Part shown: positions 1-10,870 of the stretch, piece after piece
How positions within the stretch are numbered: the stretch's first letter is position 1
Layout: every line of letters starts with the position of its first letter
From: Favolaschia claudopus
Lineage: Eukaryota > Basidiomycota > Agaricomycetes > Agaricales > Mycenaceae
Assembly (NCBI GenBank): GCA_037176885.1
Contig: JAWWNJ010000102.1
Coordinates: 868,001 to 932,000 of the forward strand
Direction of reading: 5' to 3'
DNA: 64,000 bases
Notes under the pieces: model-generated
What the model was told of the DNA's origin: nothing
Seen by the model: the letters and a program-made list of their open reading frames with translations, nothing else
The model's database searches: none
Program-made: the position numbers and the translations under genes

Positions 1-1194
1 ACTCATATCCTCTCGCTTTTACATTACAAAGTATCATCCCAGACCAGGACCCCTGATAGTGCCTTTGGAACCTAGATCCCAAAAATCGCGAAATGGGGAG
101 AAAATGTCCGAACCATCATTTCGTTCCCACGCTTTTTGAGACCAATTTGGAGCTCCTCTGTACCAGTATGTATGTGTGTTTATGTGTTTCAAGACGCTCA
201 AGATGTGCCCACGTTGTCAAGCCACGTTCAATTCAAAACCACTTTTGCACCTTCAATATCCTCAAATCTGCTTGTGCTCCTCAATGCCGGACTCTCAAGT
301 GATCCAAGTCTCTGATTGCAATATCTCAATGCGACAATTCCTCACCGCGTCAATTCATCAACACCGGCGCTAAGATTTAGAGGCTGCTGCATACTCGTGC
401 GCGAAATGAGTGATGGTCACGTAGTTTTTGACCGGTTCTTGCCTTCCAGAAGACATTCTGGGGAGATCTCAAGTGCTGGATGTGTGTAATTGATCAATGG
501 CCATTTTATTGACACATCAATTGCATCAGAAAATGTTGATGTTATCAATAAAACACAATTTTTGCGAAAAAACCCATATATGGGAAAATTTAACAGCTTA
601 ATGGGATACTTTTTGCAACAAACCAAATGCACTCAAATGGAGGCCCAGTGATACCAAGGTGATGCCCAACTTAGTTTGAATAGAAAGCTATACTCGTTCA
701 GGTGCTAGAGCGCCCCGAAGTTGGCCAAAATCAGCCAAAAATGCCAAAAATGGCTCAAAATGGCCAAAATCGGCAGATTGTAACCGTTTTCGCGGGACAA
801 TGGTTACATAGTCATCGTTGTATGATGCCCCAAGATGTTGCGCACTGCAGCCAATGTCCACGGTATAGTATGTATGCTGTTGTGCTGGCGGCTTGCCGGT
901 AATTGATGGGATCCTACCCTATATAGTGCGTGGGAGCATTACATAAGCGGCAAACTTCGCTCTCGTCCCAAACCAAAATGGCTCCAATCGCTGAAAAACT
1001 CATTTCTGCATTCAAAAAAAAATGGGTTGGAAGAATGGTCTACTGCTCCATCACAAGATAGTATTTTTAAATTCTGAGACCAGGATTTGCTCAAATACAC
1101 CATTTCTAGGTCCCACTTTTTACCCTAATGTTTTGGGGCCAGAGCTTAATGGCTGTCACACTTTGGTCATGTGACCGCTTGTTGTAAGTGACTT
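1..1194. other. Non-coding stretch, no supported gene
   Basis: Only short random open frames occur. Positions about 720-775 contain a run of repeated GGCCAAAAT-like words, a style also seen in the central part of the inverted-repeat element at 38826-39517, so part of this may be an old MITE. No terminal repeats could be paired with confidence. Confidence 0.5.
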
Positions 1195-1733
1195 TATACG
1201 GGTTTTGATCTAGTGGCTCTCGCCCTTTTTTGCTTACCGCTGTTTGTTCATGAGTCCCAACATCTGTCGTCATCGAGCTCCAACCACGGTGGTGTGACTC
1301 CACAAGCTCCGCCATGGTCTAGGTCAAGTCGTTCCCGCAGCTCCGCCTGCAGCTCGTCAAGACTTACATCAACATCGGAAGCCAGTAAGCTTCGTGGGCG
1401 ACCCTTGGATACGGAGGGTACAATCCTTCACGCCTTGGGATTCGCGCCGGTAGCGACCCAAAATCTTCTCGACAGAGCTCAGGCTGATTCTGTGGTCAGC
1501 GGCGATGTCGGCTTGTTTGCGATGGCGGTTATAGTGTAGATGGACGACGTTCTGCTGTGTTTCGACTGAGATGTTTTTTCGAGGTCCTCGCGCCATGAGT
1601 AACAGTCACAGAGAGACGCATTGGTGAGCTGACGAGCGGTGGGGCGCTGTTGATGGGGTGGAGCGGATGCAGACTCATGAACAAACAGCGGTAAGCAAAA
1701 AAGGGCGAGAGCCACTAGATCAAAACCCGTATA
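1195..1733. mobile_element. Tc1/mariner-type non-autonomous element with perfect 60-bp TIRs
   Basis: Bases 1197-1256 and 1672-1731 are exact reverse complements over 60 bp (ends TACGGGTTTTGATC...). They are flanked by TA at 1195-1196 and 1732-1733, the target duplication of Tc1/mariner elements. The 535-bp body is far shorter than an autonomous element (about 1.5-2 kb) and keeps only the transposase N-terminus on the minus strand. The perfect repeats suggest recent movement using an enzyme supplied elsewhere. Confidence 0.9.
1369..1596 (-). pseudogene. Tc1/mariner transposase, N-terminal HTH fragment
   Basis: A 75-codon minus-strand frame starts MARGPRKNISVETQ and reads like the paired-type helix-turn-helix DNA-binding domain of fungal Tc1-like transposases (IAADHRISLSSVEKIL resembles a recognition helix). 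The DDE/D catalytic domain is absent. Lying wholly inside the TIR-bounded element, it is the remnant of that element's own transposase gene after internal deletion. A truncated DNA-binding domain could in principle still bind the ends and act as a repressor, but that is inference. Confidence 0.7.
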
Positions 1734-1748
1734 TTGTTTACAAAACGG

Positions 1749-2010
1749 CTGTATCAGACGGGCACCCAATGTTGATGTGGCTGTGGCGAGTGCTTGTGAT
1801 GGCTGCTGTCAATCGCTGCCTTTGACAAGATTGGCATGCCTTGACTGATGCGGCACTTTTCCGTGTGATCCACGACGGCTTTTAGTGATTGCAGCTGATC
1901 CCAAGTGATGAGAGCTGATCCAAGGTGATGGCATCGTAGTTACGAGTGATGTCGCCCGTATTTTGACTGATGTGTGTGCTCCCAAGTGATGTAGCCTCCC
2001 TTAGCCGTGC
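1749..2010. repeat. Dispersed repeat with GTGAT-rich array (copy 1)
   Basis: The segment from ATCAGACGGGCACCC through about 1810 is nearly identical to the one starting near 31077. Both then degrade into a series of GTGATC/AAGTGATG-like words. The common start (A then TCAGACGGG) would suit a Helitron 5' end (TC after A), but no matching 3' end is paired with it here. The stretch to 2309 holds nothing else recognisable. Confidence 0.5.
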
Positions 2011-2309
2011 CACATCATCTGCAATGAGTTGTGTCGCATACCGCATCCCCAAGTCCAACTCGCATAAATTACTCCAGCTCACGAGGATAGGACGAGTTTG
2101 AATAAATGTCTGTTTGTACTTTGTTTGCTCGCAGTCCGTCCCACCCCCGCACCCCCATAGCGGCGCTAAAGATATGGAATAAATTGCAAATGAGCCCTAG
2201 GATAGGGAATGTCCTCCGCCGATTTCCCAATTTTGGCCCCAAGGAATCCAGAACAGAAACGCGGAAATGGCAGGGAAATGGCTAGTGGCTCGAGATCCTA
2301 CACTCAAAG

Positions 2310-2505
2310 TGTAACGGATCTACCGCTCGCATCAGCTCACGGCGAGATTTGCCCGAGACGTCTCAATACACAGCCTCCATTTTCTAGTATAAGTAGTTAG
2401 CTGATTGTCGTAGATTCCTTTCCCTTGGTCAATCTAAGACTTACACCAGTTCTTTTTGTTTGATCCACTTGTGCCGGAACTCGACTCGCCTTCGCTTCCG
2501 TCACA
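2310..2505 (+). repeat. 5' LTR of gag-only element 1
   Basis: 196 bp, TG...CA bounded. It differs from the 3' copy mainly by an 8-bp shorter segment near 2357 (GAGACGTCTCAA against a longer form) and a single base at the TATA-like TAGTATAA(G/A)TAG. High identity implies a fairly young insertion. Confidence 0.9.
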
Positions 2506-2600
2506 TCTTTTGAACTCAACCAAGTCTCTAGACTGTCGACGCTCTTGACTACGCTTTCCCCCGACCTTCTCTGACCCCTCTGAGCTCGACACCGACCCCG

Positions 2601-4291
2601 ATGACTGATCCTGCTGGCCGCGCTCGTTACCCGCTTCGCTCTCACGCTCACCAAGCCGTCCCTGGACTGCCTGCGTCGACTGGAAGACCTGCTAGTGCTG
2701 CCAACACCGCGAGTCCGCGCTCTGGGACTCCCCGACCGGAGAGTCGTGCCTCCTCGACAAAATCACGCCCCGTTTCCCCTGACTTCTCATACAGTCAGGC
2801 GGTCTCGGGTGGAAGACCTTCCCCTCGTGTAGATACACCGCTGCCTTCGGGCAGCGAGACCCCATCACCTTCGGATGGTGAGACCGCTTCGCCTTCGGGC
2901 GTCGAACCGTTGCCTCTGGGCAACGAGACCTCATCGTCGATACCCTCGACGCATACCGAGCTCTTTGGGCCCGTCTTGACCTCAGCCGTGGATTGGGGGA
3001 TGCTCGACGAAGGCCTTGCCACGCCTCGCATGGCAACGCCCGGTCGTCATGTTTCGGTGGATTCACTCACTGTAATCAACTCTCAAAATGTTTTATCCCG
3101 TTCCACATCCACTGTCTCGCGTGCGATTCAGAATATGAGTGTTGATGAGCTTGTGAGTGTTGCTCGCCGCCACCAAGCTTTGGCACAGGAAGCTTTGGCT
3201 GCTGCGTCGGGGCGCGGGGTAACTATCCCGCGTGAGATCCCGCCCGTTGATGAGAACACGAACTTGATAGATATTGATGATAGATCGGCAGTGAATGTGC
3301 CTGAAACTATTGTCAGTCCGGCCATACCTTCTGGTGTTGGAACCTCCCGCCAGAAAGGTAAAGGTGCTGACCCTCGCAACTGGGGTGCAGCTAACCTCTC
3401 GGAAGATTTCTCAGAGCGCGATATCGACGCGCAAAGAACCGCTCTTGAGAATTTCGCCGAAATTCGCCGTGCTGTCAAAGAAGAACAGCTTTCACCGCCA
3501 CCTGGGTTCTTTGATCAAATGCCAATCACCTTGGCTTCTGAACGGACCGAACCCCGAACTCCGAGATCATTGCTCAAGCCGATGAAGGATTCAATTAACT
3601 CTGGCCAGAGTGTAGATGAAAAGATTGCTGATCTGCAAGCGCAGATCAGCAGCTTGCAACGTTCTCGGACGATAACGCCCAAGGTTAACTTAACCCGGGC
3701 ACAGACTGCTGTTAAAAACAGCATTGATAGACAGATCGGTGCGGATCACGGAGCTCGCGGATTCCGTCCCGATCCCACTCCTGCTGCACGCGTCGCGCCA
3801 GGCAGCTTTATAGAGCGTACGTTGCGCAATGCCGAGCGCGTAGATGGTTCACCCACCCCATCCGACCCATCTGACTCGTCGAGCTCAGACTCTGAGCCCT
3901 CGGATGGATCAGGTTCCGGGAAGTCACACCCGTCGCGTCATCGTCGCAAGCGCCGTTCCTCTAAGAAGAAACAGAGTTCTCACAGGAAAAATAAAATGAT
4001 TCTGAAGCCTATTCCTCCAAAGGAATATGATGGCTCACCGGATGCCATTGCCTTCCATCGATTCGTCAAGGAAGGATCAAATTATGTTCAACTCGGAAAA
4101 GTTCCAACCGATCAACGAGTGTTTTACTTGTCGTACTATTTGACGGCTCGTGCACTTGAATTCTACAACAGCAAGGTTGAGAATGATGAGCACGTTTGGA
4201 CTCTGAGTGAGTTTCTTTTGGGGTTTATTCAATTTTTGTTTCCCTGTGAATTTCCGTGAGAAGCAACGCACTCGATTGCGCTCTTGCCTTC
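2601..4291 (+). pseudogene. gag: Gag of element 1, N-terminal part
   Basis: The reading frame starts at the ATG at 2601, 95 bp after the LTR. The first ~330 residues are low-complexity Ser/Pro/Thr-rich. A predicted helix near residues 340-355 (DEKIADLQAQISSLQ) and a basic/serine tract (HPSRHRRKRRSSKKKQ) follow. The retrotransposon gag core starts near residue 465 (ILKPIPPKEYDGSP, then RVFYLSYYLTARALEF). The annotated frame ends at 4259, but the expected family sequence (NFREKQRTRLRSCL) continues in the neighbouring frame from about 4243 to 4291, so there is a one-base frameshift just before the insertion. The rest of gag resumes at 8568. Confidence 0.85.
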
Positions 4292-7200
4292 GAGACCGCA
4301 AAAAGTAACTTGAGGGTGGTTACTTGTACTTTGATGCCCGGTTATTTTGGCTGGGCGTACGTTGCGTTACTTTACTTTACTTTGATGTACTTTTCCCACG
4401 CTTGGCTAAAGTTACTTTGAGTTACTTGTACTTCTAGGCTTACAATATGACGGCAGAAAAAGACTTTATAGGTCACTTATAAGGTACTAGTAGGTCCTGT
4501 TGATGAATATAACGCGTCTTCACGCCTCTGTGCTCACTCTTTATGGCTAATACTACCGCACTTACTTATCTTCCTGTCCTACACCCCCTTGGCAATGAGT
4601 ATTTGACTTAATGTGGGAGATCAGAGCTGAGAATCTACCTCTGAAAAACAATAGAGCTTGTATTCATCCTGTTCAATTGCTTTTTGTGTCGGACTGAACT
4701 CGTACGGGTTCAACCAGTCAATTACCTAATCCGGAAATCTTCAACCTTGACCCGCAGGTACCGTGTTTCAGACACAAGATGTAGGCTAAAAGGTCAACAA
4801 AGCTCTGAGATGTCACTATCAAGTACAATCTGAGCTTACTGCATCTACTGTGCGTATGTGTATGGCATTTCGGCACTGACTTCTATCCGAACAGCAGCAA
4901 GTATTACTTTGCAACCGTTTGAAGTGCTTCTTACAGTTAAATAGTGCTTGGGGGTACTTTGATGCAACGGATTAGCACAAAGTAGCCTTAACTTGTGTTA
5001 CTTGACTTCAGATTACTTGTACTTTACTTTACTTACCCGCCCAAGTACATCAGCAAAAGTTACTTTTGCCATCAGATGGCATCAATTACCGCCAAGTACG
5101 CAAGTAAATGCAAGTAACTGTAACTTCTCACCCATAATTCGCTATGAAGTCATCCTAAGGACCATATGTAGTCTCCTATATTGTTTCGGAAGCTTCTGTG
5201 ACCTTTACTGGGAGCAGCAAAGCATGTCAAGTATTCCTCAAGGCTCATGCACTGATGTGCAACCGTCTGAAGCACTGTTTGCAGTTGAGAAGTAGCTGGG
5301 GGCGCTTAAAGTGAGGGTAGAGGCAGTGTATGTACCTTACTTTGCCATACTTTACTTGTACTTTGCTTTACTTACCACCCAAGTACCCGGGCAAAAGTTA
5401 CTTTTGCCATCAGATGGCATCAATTACAGCCAAGTAAGCAAGTAAACGCGCCATTTGAGCAAGTAACAGTGATTAAGGAATTGAAATTAGTGCGCATACA
5501 TTACTGAGCCTAATCTATAGCATACTAATTCATTTCTAGTGTTTCCCTGACTCCCTTGGCAAAAGTGTGCGGAATGTAATTTTGCTATCTCACGGTTCAA
5601 CTTCGGTCAAGTATAACTCTCAGTGCTAAAAAGCTGAAACCATAGTGCTGAAACGAAAAGAAAATTCATTCTACAATGAAGAGTGAGTAGTCTAGGTTGA
5701 TTCTCGAATGAATGTGTATCTACTTCTTTGTTGGTGAACTGGTCAAATAGTCTGGGTAATTCTGACGTTTGCCAGACATATTACATGTTCATGGCCATTT
5801 CCATTGAAGGCACTTGCCAAATCAAAGGTAGAGACAATATGACCCTTTGCAGTGCTTGAACACCGAAAAGCTTAGCTTCATCTCGGTGAAATCATAGGCA
5901 ATTGCAATACTCTCCCGGGGTTGCTGTTCAAATTGATCTCAGGAGTGGTGATATTCTGAACTATATTCCCAGCCTTTGCATTGCGAGGGTCACTGAGGGG
6001 CAGAGCACGCAGCTTTTTGGAGGTAAACCAATGAGAGAGGAAGTATATCAGGGTATCATTGCTTGGCTGCCAACACAAATAAATGTGTAACTTATAAGTA
6101 CTGGGGCAACAGTTTGAAACCAGGGACGTGATTTCATCGTGCTGGGGGTTATGGAGTCTGGATCGTATGGGAATAGAGAGTCAAGGTAAGCTCCTGGATG
6201 TGCGGTTTGATGAGGGACTCATCTCATGGAAGAATGCCTAGATTAATCGCCCCGCGAAGCCATTAGCAAGTTTCTCCGTGTTAATTAGAGCGCCATACAT
6301 CCAGACATCATAATCAAGCTGAATTGAATGGTATGTTTCGATAGTAATGATATCCAATATTGGTTGACACGTCTGACATTTCATGATTTTGATACAAGAT
6401 GCGCCTCCGCTTCGCTCCGGCAAATATTTGCCGGCTAACTCTCATCGAATGCTCGACTCAGGCTAACAACCAGCCCTGGGCGAGCGAGAAAGCCACAGAG
6501 CTGGAGGCTACCCAGGAGGAAACGCAGGGAGCAGGCCAGACTCTGACCCTAATTGAGTTTGAAATAAACGAACATCCCACCAGTAACGTCCCATAGCATT
6601 CTCAGTTTGTTGGGATTAGACTCAGACTGATGCACACATTACATAGATTCACTTGGTCTTGTTTTGACAACGGCCGTGCTGTCAAATGCTCCTCGACTAG
6701 GACTTGACTTTCAAGTTGGCGAAGCAAATATTCTATATCACTGAAGCTACGAGCTCGAGCAGAGTACTATCTTGGTTAAATTACTGTGTTGAATGCTATT
6801 GGGATTCGTTCATCACAACAAGTCAAGCCACCGGTCGTCGTAGTCGTTCAGACTGTTTAGGGAATGCCAAGTGCGCCCGTGAATGATCGGTTCTGGATTG
6901 TCGAAGATTGTCGATAGTGATGAATAACGGCAAGATGTGGGACTGTTGAAGAATGTCCGCTATAAAGACGTCTTAAAGAGCATCAGGGCAGTTTCTTCCT
7001 CAAGGTAAAACACTGAGCGACTTGATAGCAAATTTACCCTGGGCGTTGACATTCGCCCTCGTTTAAGGATTTAAATTCTTGTTGAATTAATAGATTAATA
7101 TTCTGAAATTAAGAGGGCAAACGGGACTGGACGGTGGACGGGACCGCCATGAGTGTTGAATATTTCTATACGAGTCTTCTTCGGAATTCTATGAGGTAAG

Positions 7201-8558
7201 GCTAGAAATGACATAAAAGTATGTTTTAAGGTCTTGCCTTTTCACTTCGAAAGTTTTCAAGAATCGAAAGTCGGATATCTACCAACGCCTGCGGTAACTT
7301 CCGGTGAACCCAAAACCGAGCAAAAATCACCCTTCCTCGGACAATCGGAGGGTCAGCGGGAACAAATGAGCTTCATGGCGACAACTTGAAGGAGACAATA
7401 TACAGTAGAGGAAGAATCGTTTAGAGGTTGAATTTGAATAGATTGATCTGATCAATAGCAAGTAAGAGCGTGAAGGGAATTACTTCCAGAAAAAGAGGAG
7501 AAAAGAGGACATACCAGAGGTGGGCCGGGCTAGACAATTTGCAAGCCATTAGTTGAGCAAATATTTGGAGCAGTGCTCGTGGAACCTTCAAGAAAATTGC
7601 GAGTTGATAAGGGGAGATAGCAGCAGTCTTTCATCCAACATTGTATATGTGGAATCGAAGCGAGAGCATCGGAGTAGATTGCGTTAGAGGAGGATCTAGG
7701 GGCACTAAAAATGGCAGTTTGGCTGTCTCAGGAGAAAGCAAAGGAACATGCATCAGTAAAGAGGTGGCGGATTTGCAGGAGACTAGATAAACTGGAGGCC
7801 TATCATGTACCTCTTAAGATCTTGACGCGATGAAAGATAAAATTTCGACATCAACTTGAACCCTCGAGGGTTTCAGAAATATTCAATGGTGATTTGAGGT
7901 CAAGGAGACAGTGGATTCCAAGAATTCCGGGAGCTATCAGTAGAATAGTAGCTTCAACGTTATGATGGGTAATCGAATCTGAACGCCGGCCGGAGTCAAT
8001 GACGGTTGAACTGTTGAAGTAAGTGAGTTGTCAGTGATAGAGCCACCCCTCCGAGCGGCTGAGTAGATGAGATAAGCGCGCCGCAAATTACCTAAACTCG
8101 AGTAGATTTTCATAAGGGAGCGACAAAGAGAATGCAGAGAAGAAGATAAGAGAGAAGACGAGCTGGTCAAATGTCACAAGTTTATGTTTCACGTGGCGGG
8201 GGCAGCGGCGAGGCGAGTTTTCAAGCTAGTTTGCTCGTTGCACTTCCTAGGTAAAGAGGAAGAATTGCTAGCTTGAATTAAGGCTCAACTGCAGCTCCCC
8301 CGACGCGTGGCGGCCGTCTGTTACACGATAATACACTTATTTCGTAGCCATTGCCGCGGCACGGCCCGCAAATCCCACTAAATATGAAGCTACTTGGTGT
8401 TGCTTCAAGTAACTTCGTGTAACTTGAAGTTGCTTAAAGCTGCTTAAATTTACTTTACTTGTACTTTTACTTTCAAAGTTTGCTTCCCCAGCCAAAAGTA
8501 ACGTAACGTACATTTTGGCAGGAGAAGTAAATTTAGCCAAGTTACTTTGGTAACCGTC
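4292..8558. mobile_element. 4.27-kb non-coding insertion in gag, hAT-like style
   Basis: CTTGCCTTC occurs immediately on both sides (4283-4291, 8559-8567). Joining the flanks there gives a continuous gag segment, so this is an insertion with an 8-9 bp target duplication. The inner ends share an inverted AAAGTAACTTG (near 4302 and 8540). Clusters of AAGTAACTT/TACTTGTACTTTACTT words crowd both ends and the 4900-5455 region, like hAT subterminal repeats. No transposase was found; the interior 5460-8330 shows only short chance frames. Several nested copies are likely. Confidence 0.75.
5012..5455. repeat. Direct repeats of a transposon terminus (two copies)
   Basis: Copies at 5012-5120 and 5352-5455 share TTACTTGTACTTT, GCAAAAGTTACTTTTGCC and ATCAGATGGCATCAATTAC in the same order. 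The upstream pieces (about 4900-4950 and 5255-5300, CAACCGT(T/C)TGAAG...CTGGGGG) are also alike, so an approximately 340-bp unit is duplicated head to tail. Confidence 0.7.
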
Positions 8559-8567
8559 CTTGCCTTC

Positions 8568-9169
8568 AAAGCACCAAGTCAGTATTGGTTCACAAGGCTG
8601 AATGGGAACGAATTTACAATACCATTGGTCTTGAAGCCAACCAGGAGAAGGTTGTGATGTTCTGGCGGAGCCTCAACGCCGACATACGCAAGGAAATGTT
8701 CCGGGATAAACTCGATCCGGAAACCTCCTCTTGGGCTGAAGTCACTGCTGGTGCTGAAAGCGCTGAAATTATCGTCAAGGTTGACGACGATAACGATGAA
8801 ATTGATATGGCTGAATCGAGTAAGACTCAATTCAAGCCCGATGACCAGAAACTGGACTCAGATTTGAACGGGAAACGTCGTACCGGAGGGCGCGTTATCT
8901 CGGTTTCCAGTGCTGAACCCGAACCTCCCAAGTCGAAATCTCGTGACAACGGCGGCCATTTGTCTGCCAAGCAGCGGAGTGAATACCTTGCAGCCGGCTT
9001 GTGCTTCAATTGCGGGGTGCATGGACACCTTTCCCGCAACTGTCCTGAATTGAACACAATGGTTTCCAAAGGTGGACCTCCTGGATTTGCGTCCCATGCT
9101 GTTGATTTCGCAATGACGGCTGATCGCGATGCTCTTTTGGAGAGCACGGAAGTTCTTGAACACTTCTAA
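8568..9169 (+). pseudogene. gag: Gag of element 1, C-terminal part with zinc knuckle
   Basis: Reading from 8568 the frame gives QSTKSVLVHKAEWERI, the expected continuation of the gag core before the insertion. At about residues 135-150 of this part there is a CCHC zinc knuckle, CFNCGVHGHLSRNC, spacing C-x2-C-x4-H-x4-C, which binds the RNA genome during particle assembly. The stop at 9169 is followed by about 165 bp of non-coding sequence, then a purine tract and the 3' LTR, with no pol gene. There is no ATG at the start; this is not an independent gene. Confidence 0.85.
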
Positions 9170-9336
9170 ATTCGCACGATTTCCTTCCTCAACATCGAAA
9201 TGGTCGTCGAGGAGGGCGAGGATACCAGAATGGTTTGATTTTGATTTTTCGAAGACCATTTCGGACGTTGAGTTGACTTTGAACAAGTTTATTTATTTTT
9301 CTGACTAGATATTGAGCTCGTCGTGGTCGACGATCT

Positions 9337-9346
9337 GGAGGGCGGA
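9337..9346 (+). promoter_or_regulatory. Polypurine tract of element 1
   Basis: GGAGGGCGGA lies directly before the TG of the 3' LTR, the usual place and composition for the primer of plus-strand DNA synthesis. Confidence 0.75.
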
Positions 9347-9550
9347 TGTAACGGATCTACCGCTCGCATCAGCTCACGGCGAGATTTGCCCGAGTCGTCG
9401 CCAAGACTCAATACACAGCCTCCATTTTCTAGTATAAATAGTTAGCTGATTGTCGTAGATTCCTTTCCCTTGGTCAATCTAAGACTTACACCAGTTCTTT
9501 TTGTTTGATCCACTTGTGCCGGAACTCGACTCGCCTTCGCTTCCGTCACA
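9347..9550 (+). repeat. 3' LTR of gag-only element 1
   Basis: 204 bp, TGTAACGG to TCACA, matching 2310-2505 apart from a short insertion and one substitution. It is followed by the duplicated CAAAG. Confidence 0.9.
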
Positions 9551-9555
9551 CAAAG

Positions 9556-10600
9556 TTTCTTCGAAAAATCGAGGCCTGAGGCTGGAGAAGGAACTGATGG
9601 AGGGTCAACATTTGATCTCCGCTACTTGCCTGTCACCAACTTTAGGTTCCGTTCTGAACGTAAAATAGAGCTCTGGTGGCTCTTCGTGCTCGATGGTTGT
9701 TTGAGCCTCCAGCTTAAAGTAGCCACTATATTATCCCATTTATGGGACCTACAAATAGTGGCCAAAATTACCCTGTGCCAGTCATCCAGTCCCGAGGGAA
9801 TTCAGCCACGAATGGCTACCACAAACTCTCTAATAAAAGCCTCCTGGCTCACAGAACTCCAAGCGGCACCAGATCTTGAGGTAAACCATGGCACAATTTT
9901 GGCTTGGCTTCACCTTTGCTTTGTATTTGGAAGTGAACAGTGGGGCAGCATCCTTACAAATATGCCTACTCACGTCGCAGCCGCCTGCCTTCAGGGCTTG
10001 TAAATCCTGGCTCCTGTGGCATTTACCTAGGTTCCAACCTATTCAGTTCCATTTGTGACAGTCACTAAAATATTCTAAGGGTTGTCCTCCATGTACTACC
10101 GCATACTTTGAGGGCGAGGGAATTTTTTTCCCGCTACTTTACATGAACGGTAGATTTTCTGGCGAGTTTCTGCCGTTTTTGGGGTAGTTGTGAGGTTCGA
10201 AGCAGAGTTCGGACAAAGCCTGGACAGAGGCTAGGTTAAAGGCAGAATTCGGACAAAATTTTGTATGTGGGACGGCGGAAAAGTTCGGACAATTTTTTTT
10301 ATTAGGGCCAAAATCTGTATGTAACCTCTCAGCCTATAAACATCGGTCCTGGGGTAGGATAGTATGCCCTGCAGGGCCAGCCGATGGAGCAAGGCACAGC
10401 TATAGATCGCCATGTCAATGTTTCTCTGGCAGTGCCATCTACACGGAGTGGGTGTGGTTGCTGTCTATTTGGTGCAAGGACCTTGACAGCTGCCGTCCCA
10501 AAATAGAATGCCGAAGGCGTGCCGCGGTGGCAGTGCTGTGGCTGTGGCGGCCAAATGTTCCAGCAGTTTTTCCAAAAAAGCATCCCAATCGGAGAGAAAA
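9556..10600. other. Non-coding stretch, no supported gene
   Basis: No frame here has a recognisable domain or fungal codon pattern. The segment 10100-10330 repeats the word TTCGGACAA several times, perhaps a worn repeat. Confidence 0.5.
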
Positions 10601-10652
10601 CGTAGGTTGTGTATGCCGGTTCCCGGCCTACAGGAGGGGGAGCTTGTGTGTA
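10601..10652 (-). repeat. Helitron-like 3' terminus, dispersed copy
   Basis: CGTAGGTTGTGTATGCCGG then TTCCCGGCCTACAGG and GGGGAGCTTGTGTG contains the hairpin GCCGG-TTC-CCGGC. The same unit occurs at 20700, 21612, 22033 and 54471 in this orientation and at 24083 and 31005 inverted. The 24083 copy sits 90 bp after a Helitron-type helicase stop codon, which is why I read these as Helitron 3' ends. Confidence 0.55.
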
Positions 10653-10725
10653 TTCTGTGTACGTTAGAGCCAAAATATAATGGGTATGATATTTGTGGAA
10701 GAAATCAAAAGGAAACAGTGTGTGC

Positions 10726-10857
10726 TACAGTGGCGGCGGGATCTGATGCCACCCCCAAAAAAATTGATGTGACCCCAATCGACTCTATTTGCATCAGAAG
10801 TTCAAGAAATGGGCTGTTCTATTTTTAGGGGTGGCATCAGATGGCGCCGCCACTGTA
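10726..10857. mobile_element. 132-bp Tc1/mariner MITE
   Basis: Bases 10728-10757 (CAGTGGCGGC...) and 10826-10855 are inverted repeats with two mismatches over about 30 bp. TA on both sides (10726-10727, 10856-10857) is the target duplication. Too short to code. Confidence 0.85.
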
Positions 10858-10870
10858 TGGAAGTTGCTAA

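Larger units (their letters stand above)
2310..9550 (+). mobile_element. Gag-only LTR retrotransposon (TR-GAG type), interrupted
   Basis: LTRs at 2310-2505 and 9347-9550 both run from TGTAACGG to TCACA and are near identical. The whole is flanked by a 5-bp duplication CAAAG (2305-2309 and 9551-9555). Between the LTRs only gag is found, in two pieces separated by a 4.27-kb insertion at 4292-8558. There is no trace of protease, reverse transcriptase, RNase H or integrase. Without the insertion the element is about 3 kb. This matches the terminal-repeat-with-GAG class, which relies on the Pol of another LTR element. The gag resembles Ty3/gypsy gag. Confidence 0.9.

Noticed and set aside
1749..1765. 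Helitron 5' end (TCAGACGGG) for copies at 1749 and 31077
   Set aside because: Two copies share an abrupt start, but no 3' end in matching orientation and distance could be paired, so I left it as a dispersed repeat.
2692..3066. 124-codon minus-strand frame opposite gag
   Set aside because: Low-complexity antisense of the gag Ser/Pro-rich region.
5012..5455. Regularly spaced direct repeats resembling a CRISPR array
   Set aside because: Only two long copies with diverged edges, in a eukaryotic transposon; no array and no cas genes.
4292..8558. Assigning the gag insertion to the TAGTC family because its TSD may be 9 bp
   Set aside because: Its ends are not TAGTC and it has a different subterminal motif; the duplication could equally be 8 bp plus a chance match.
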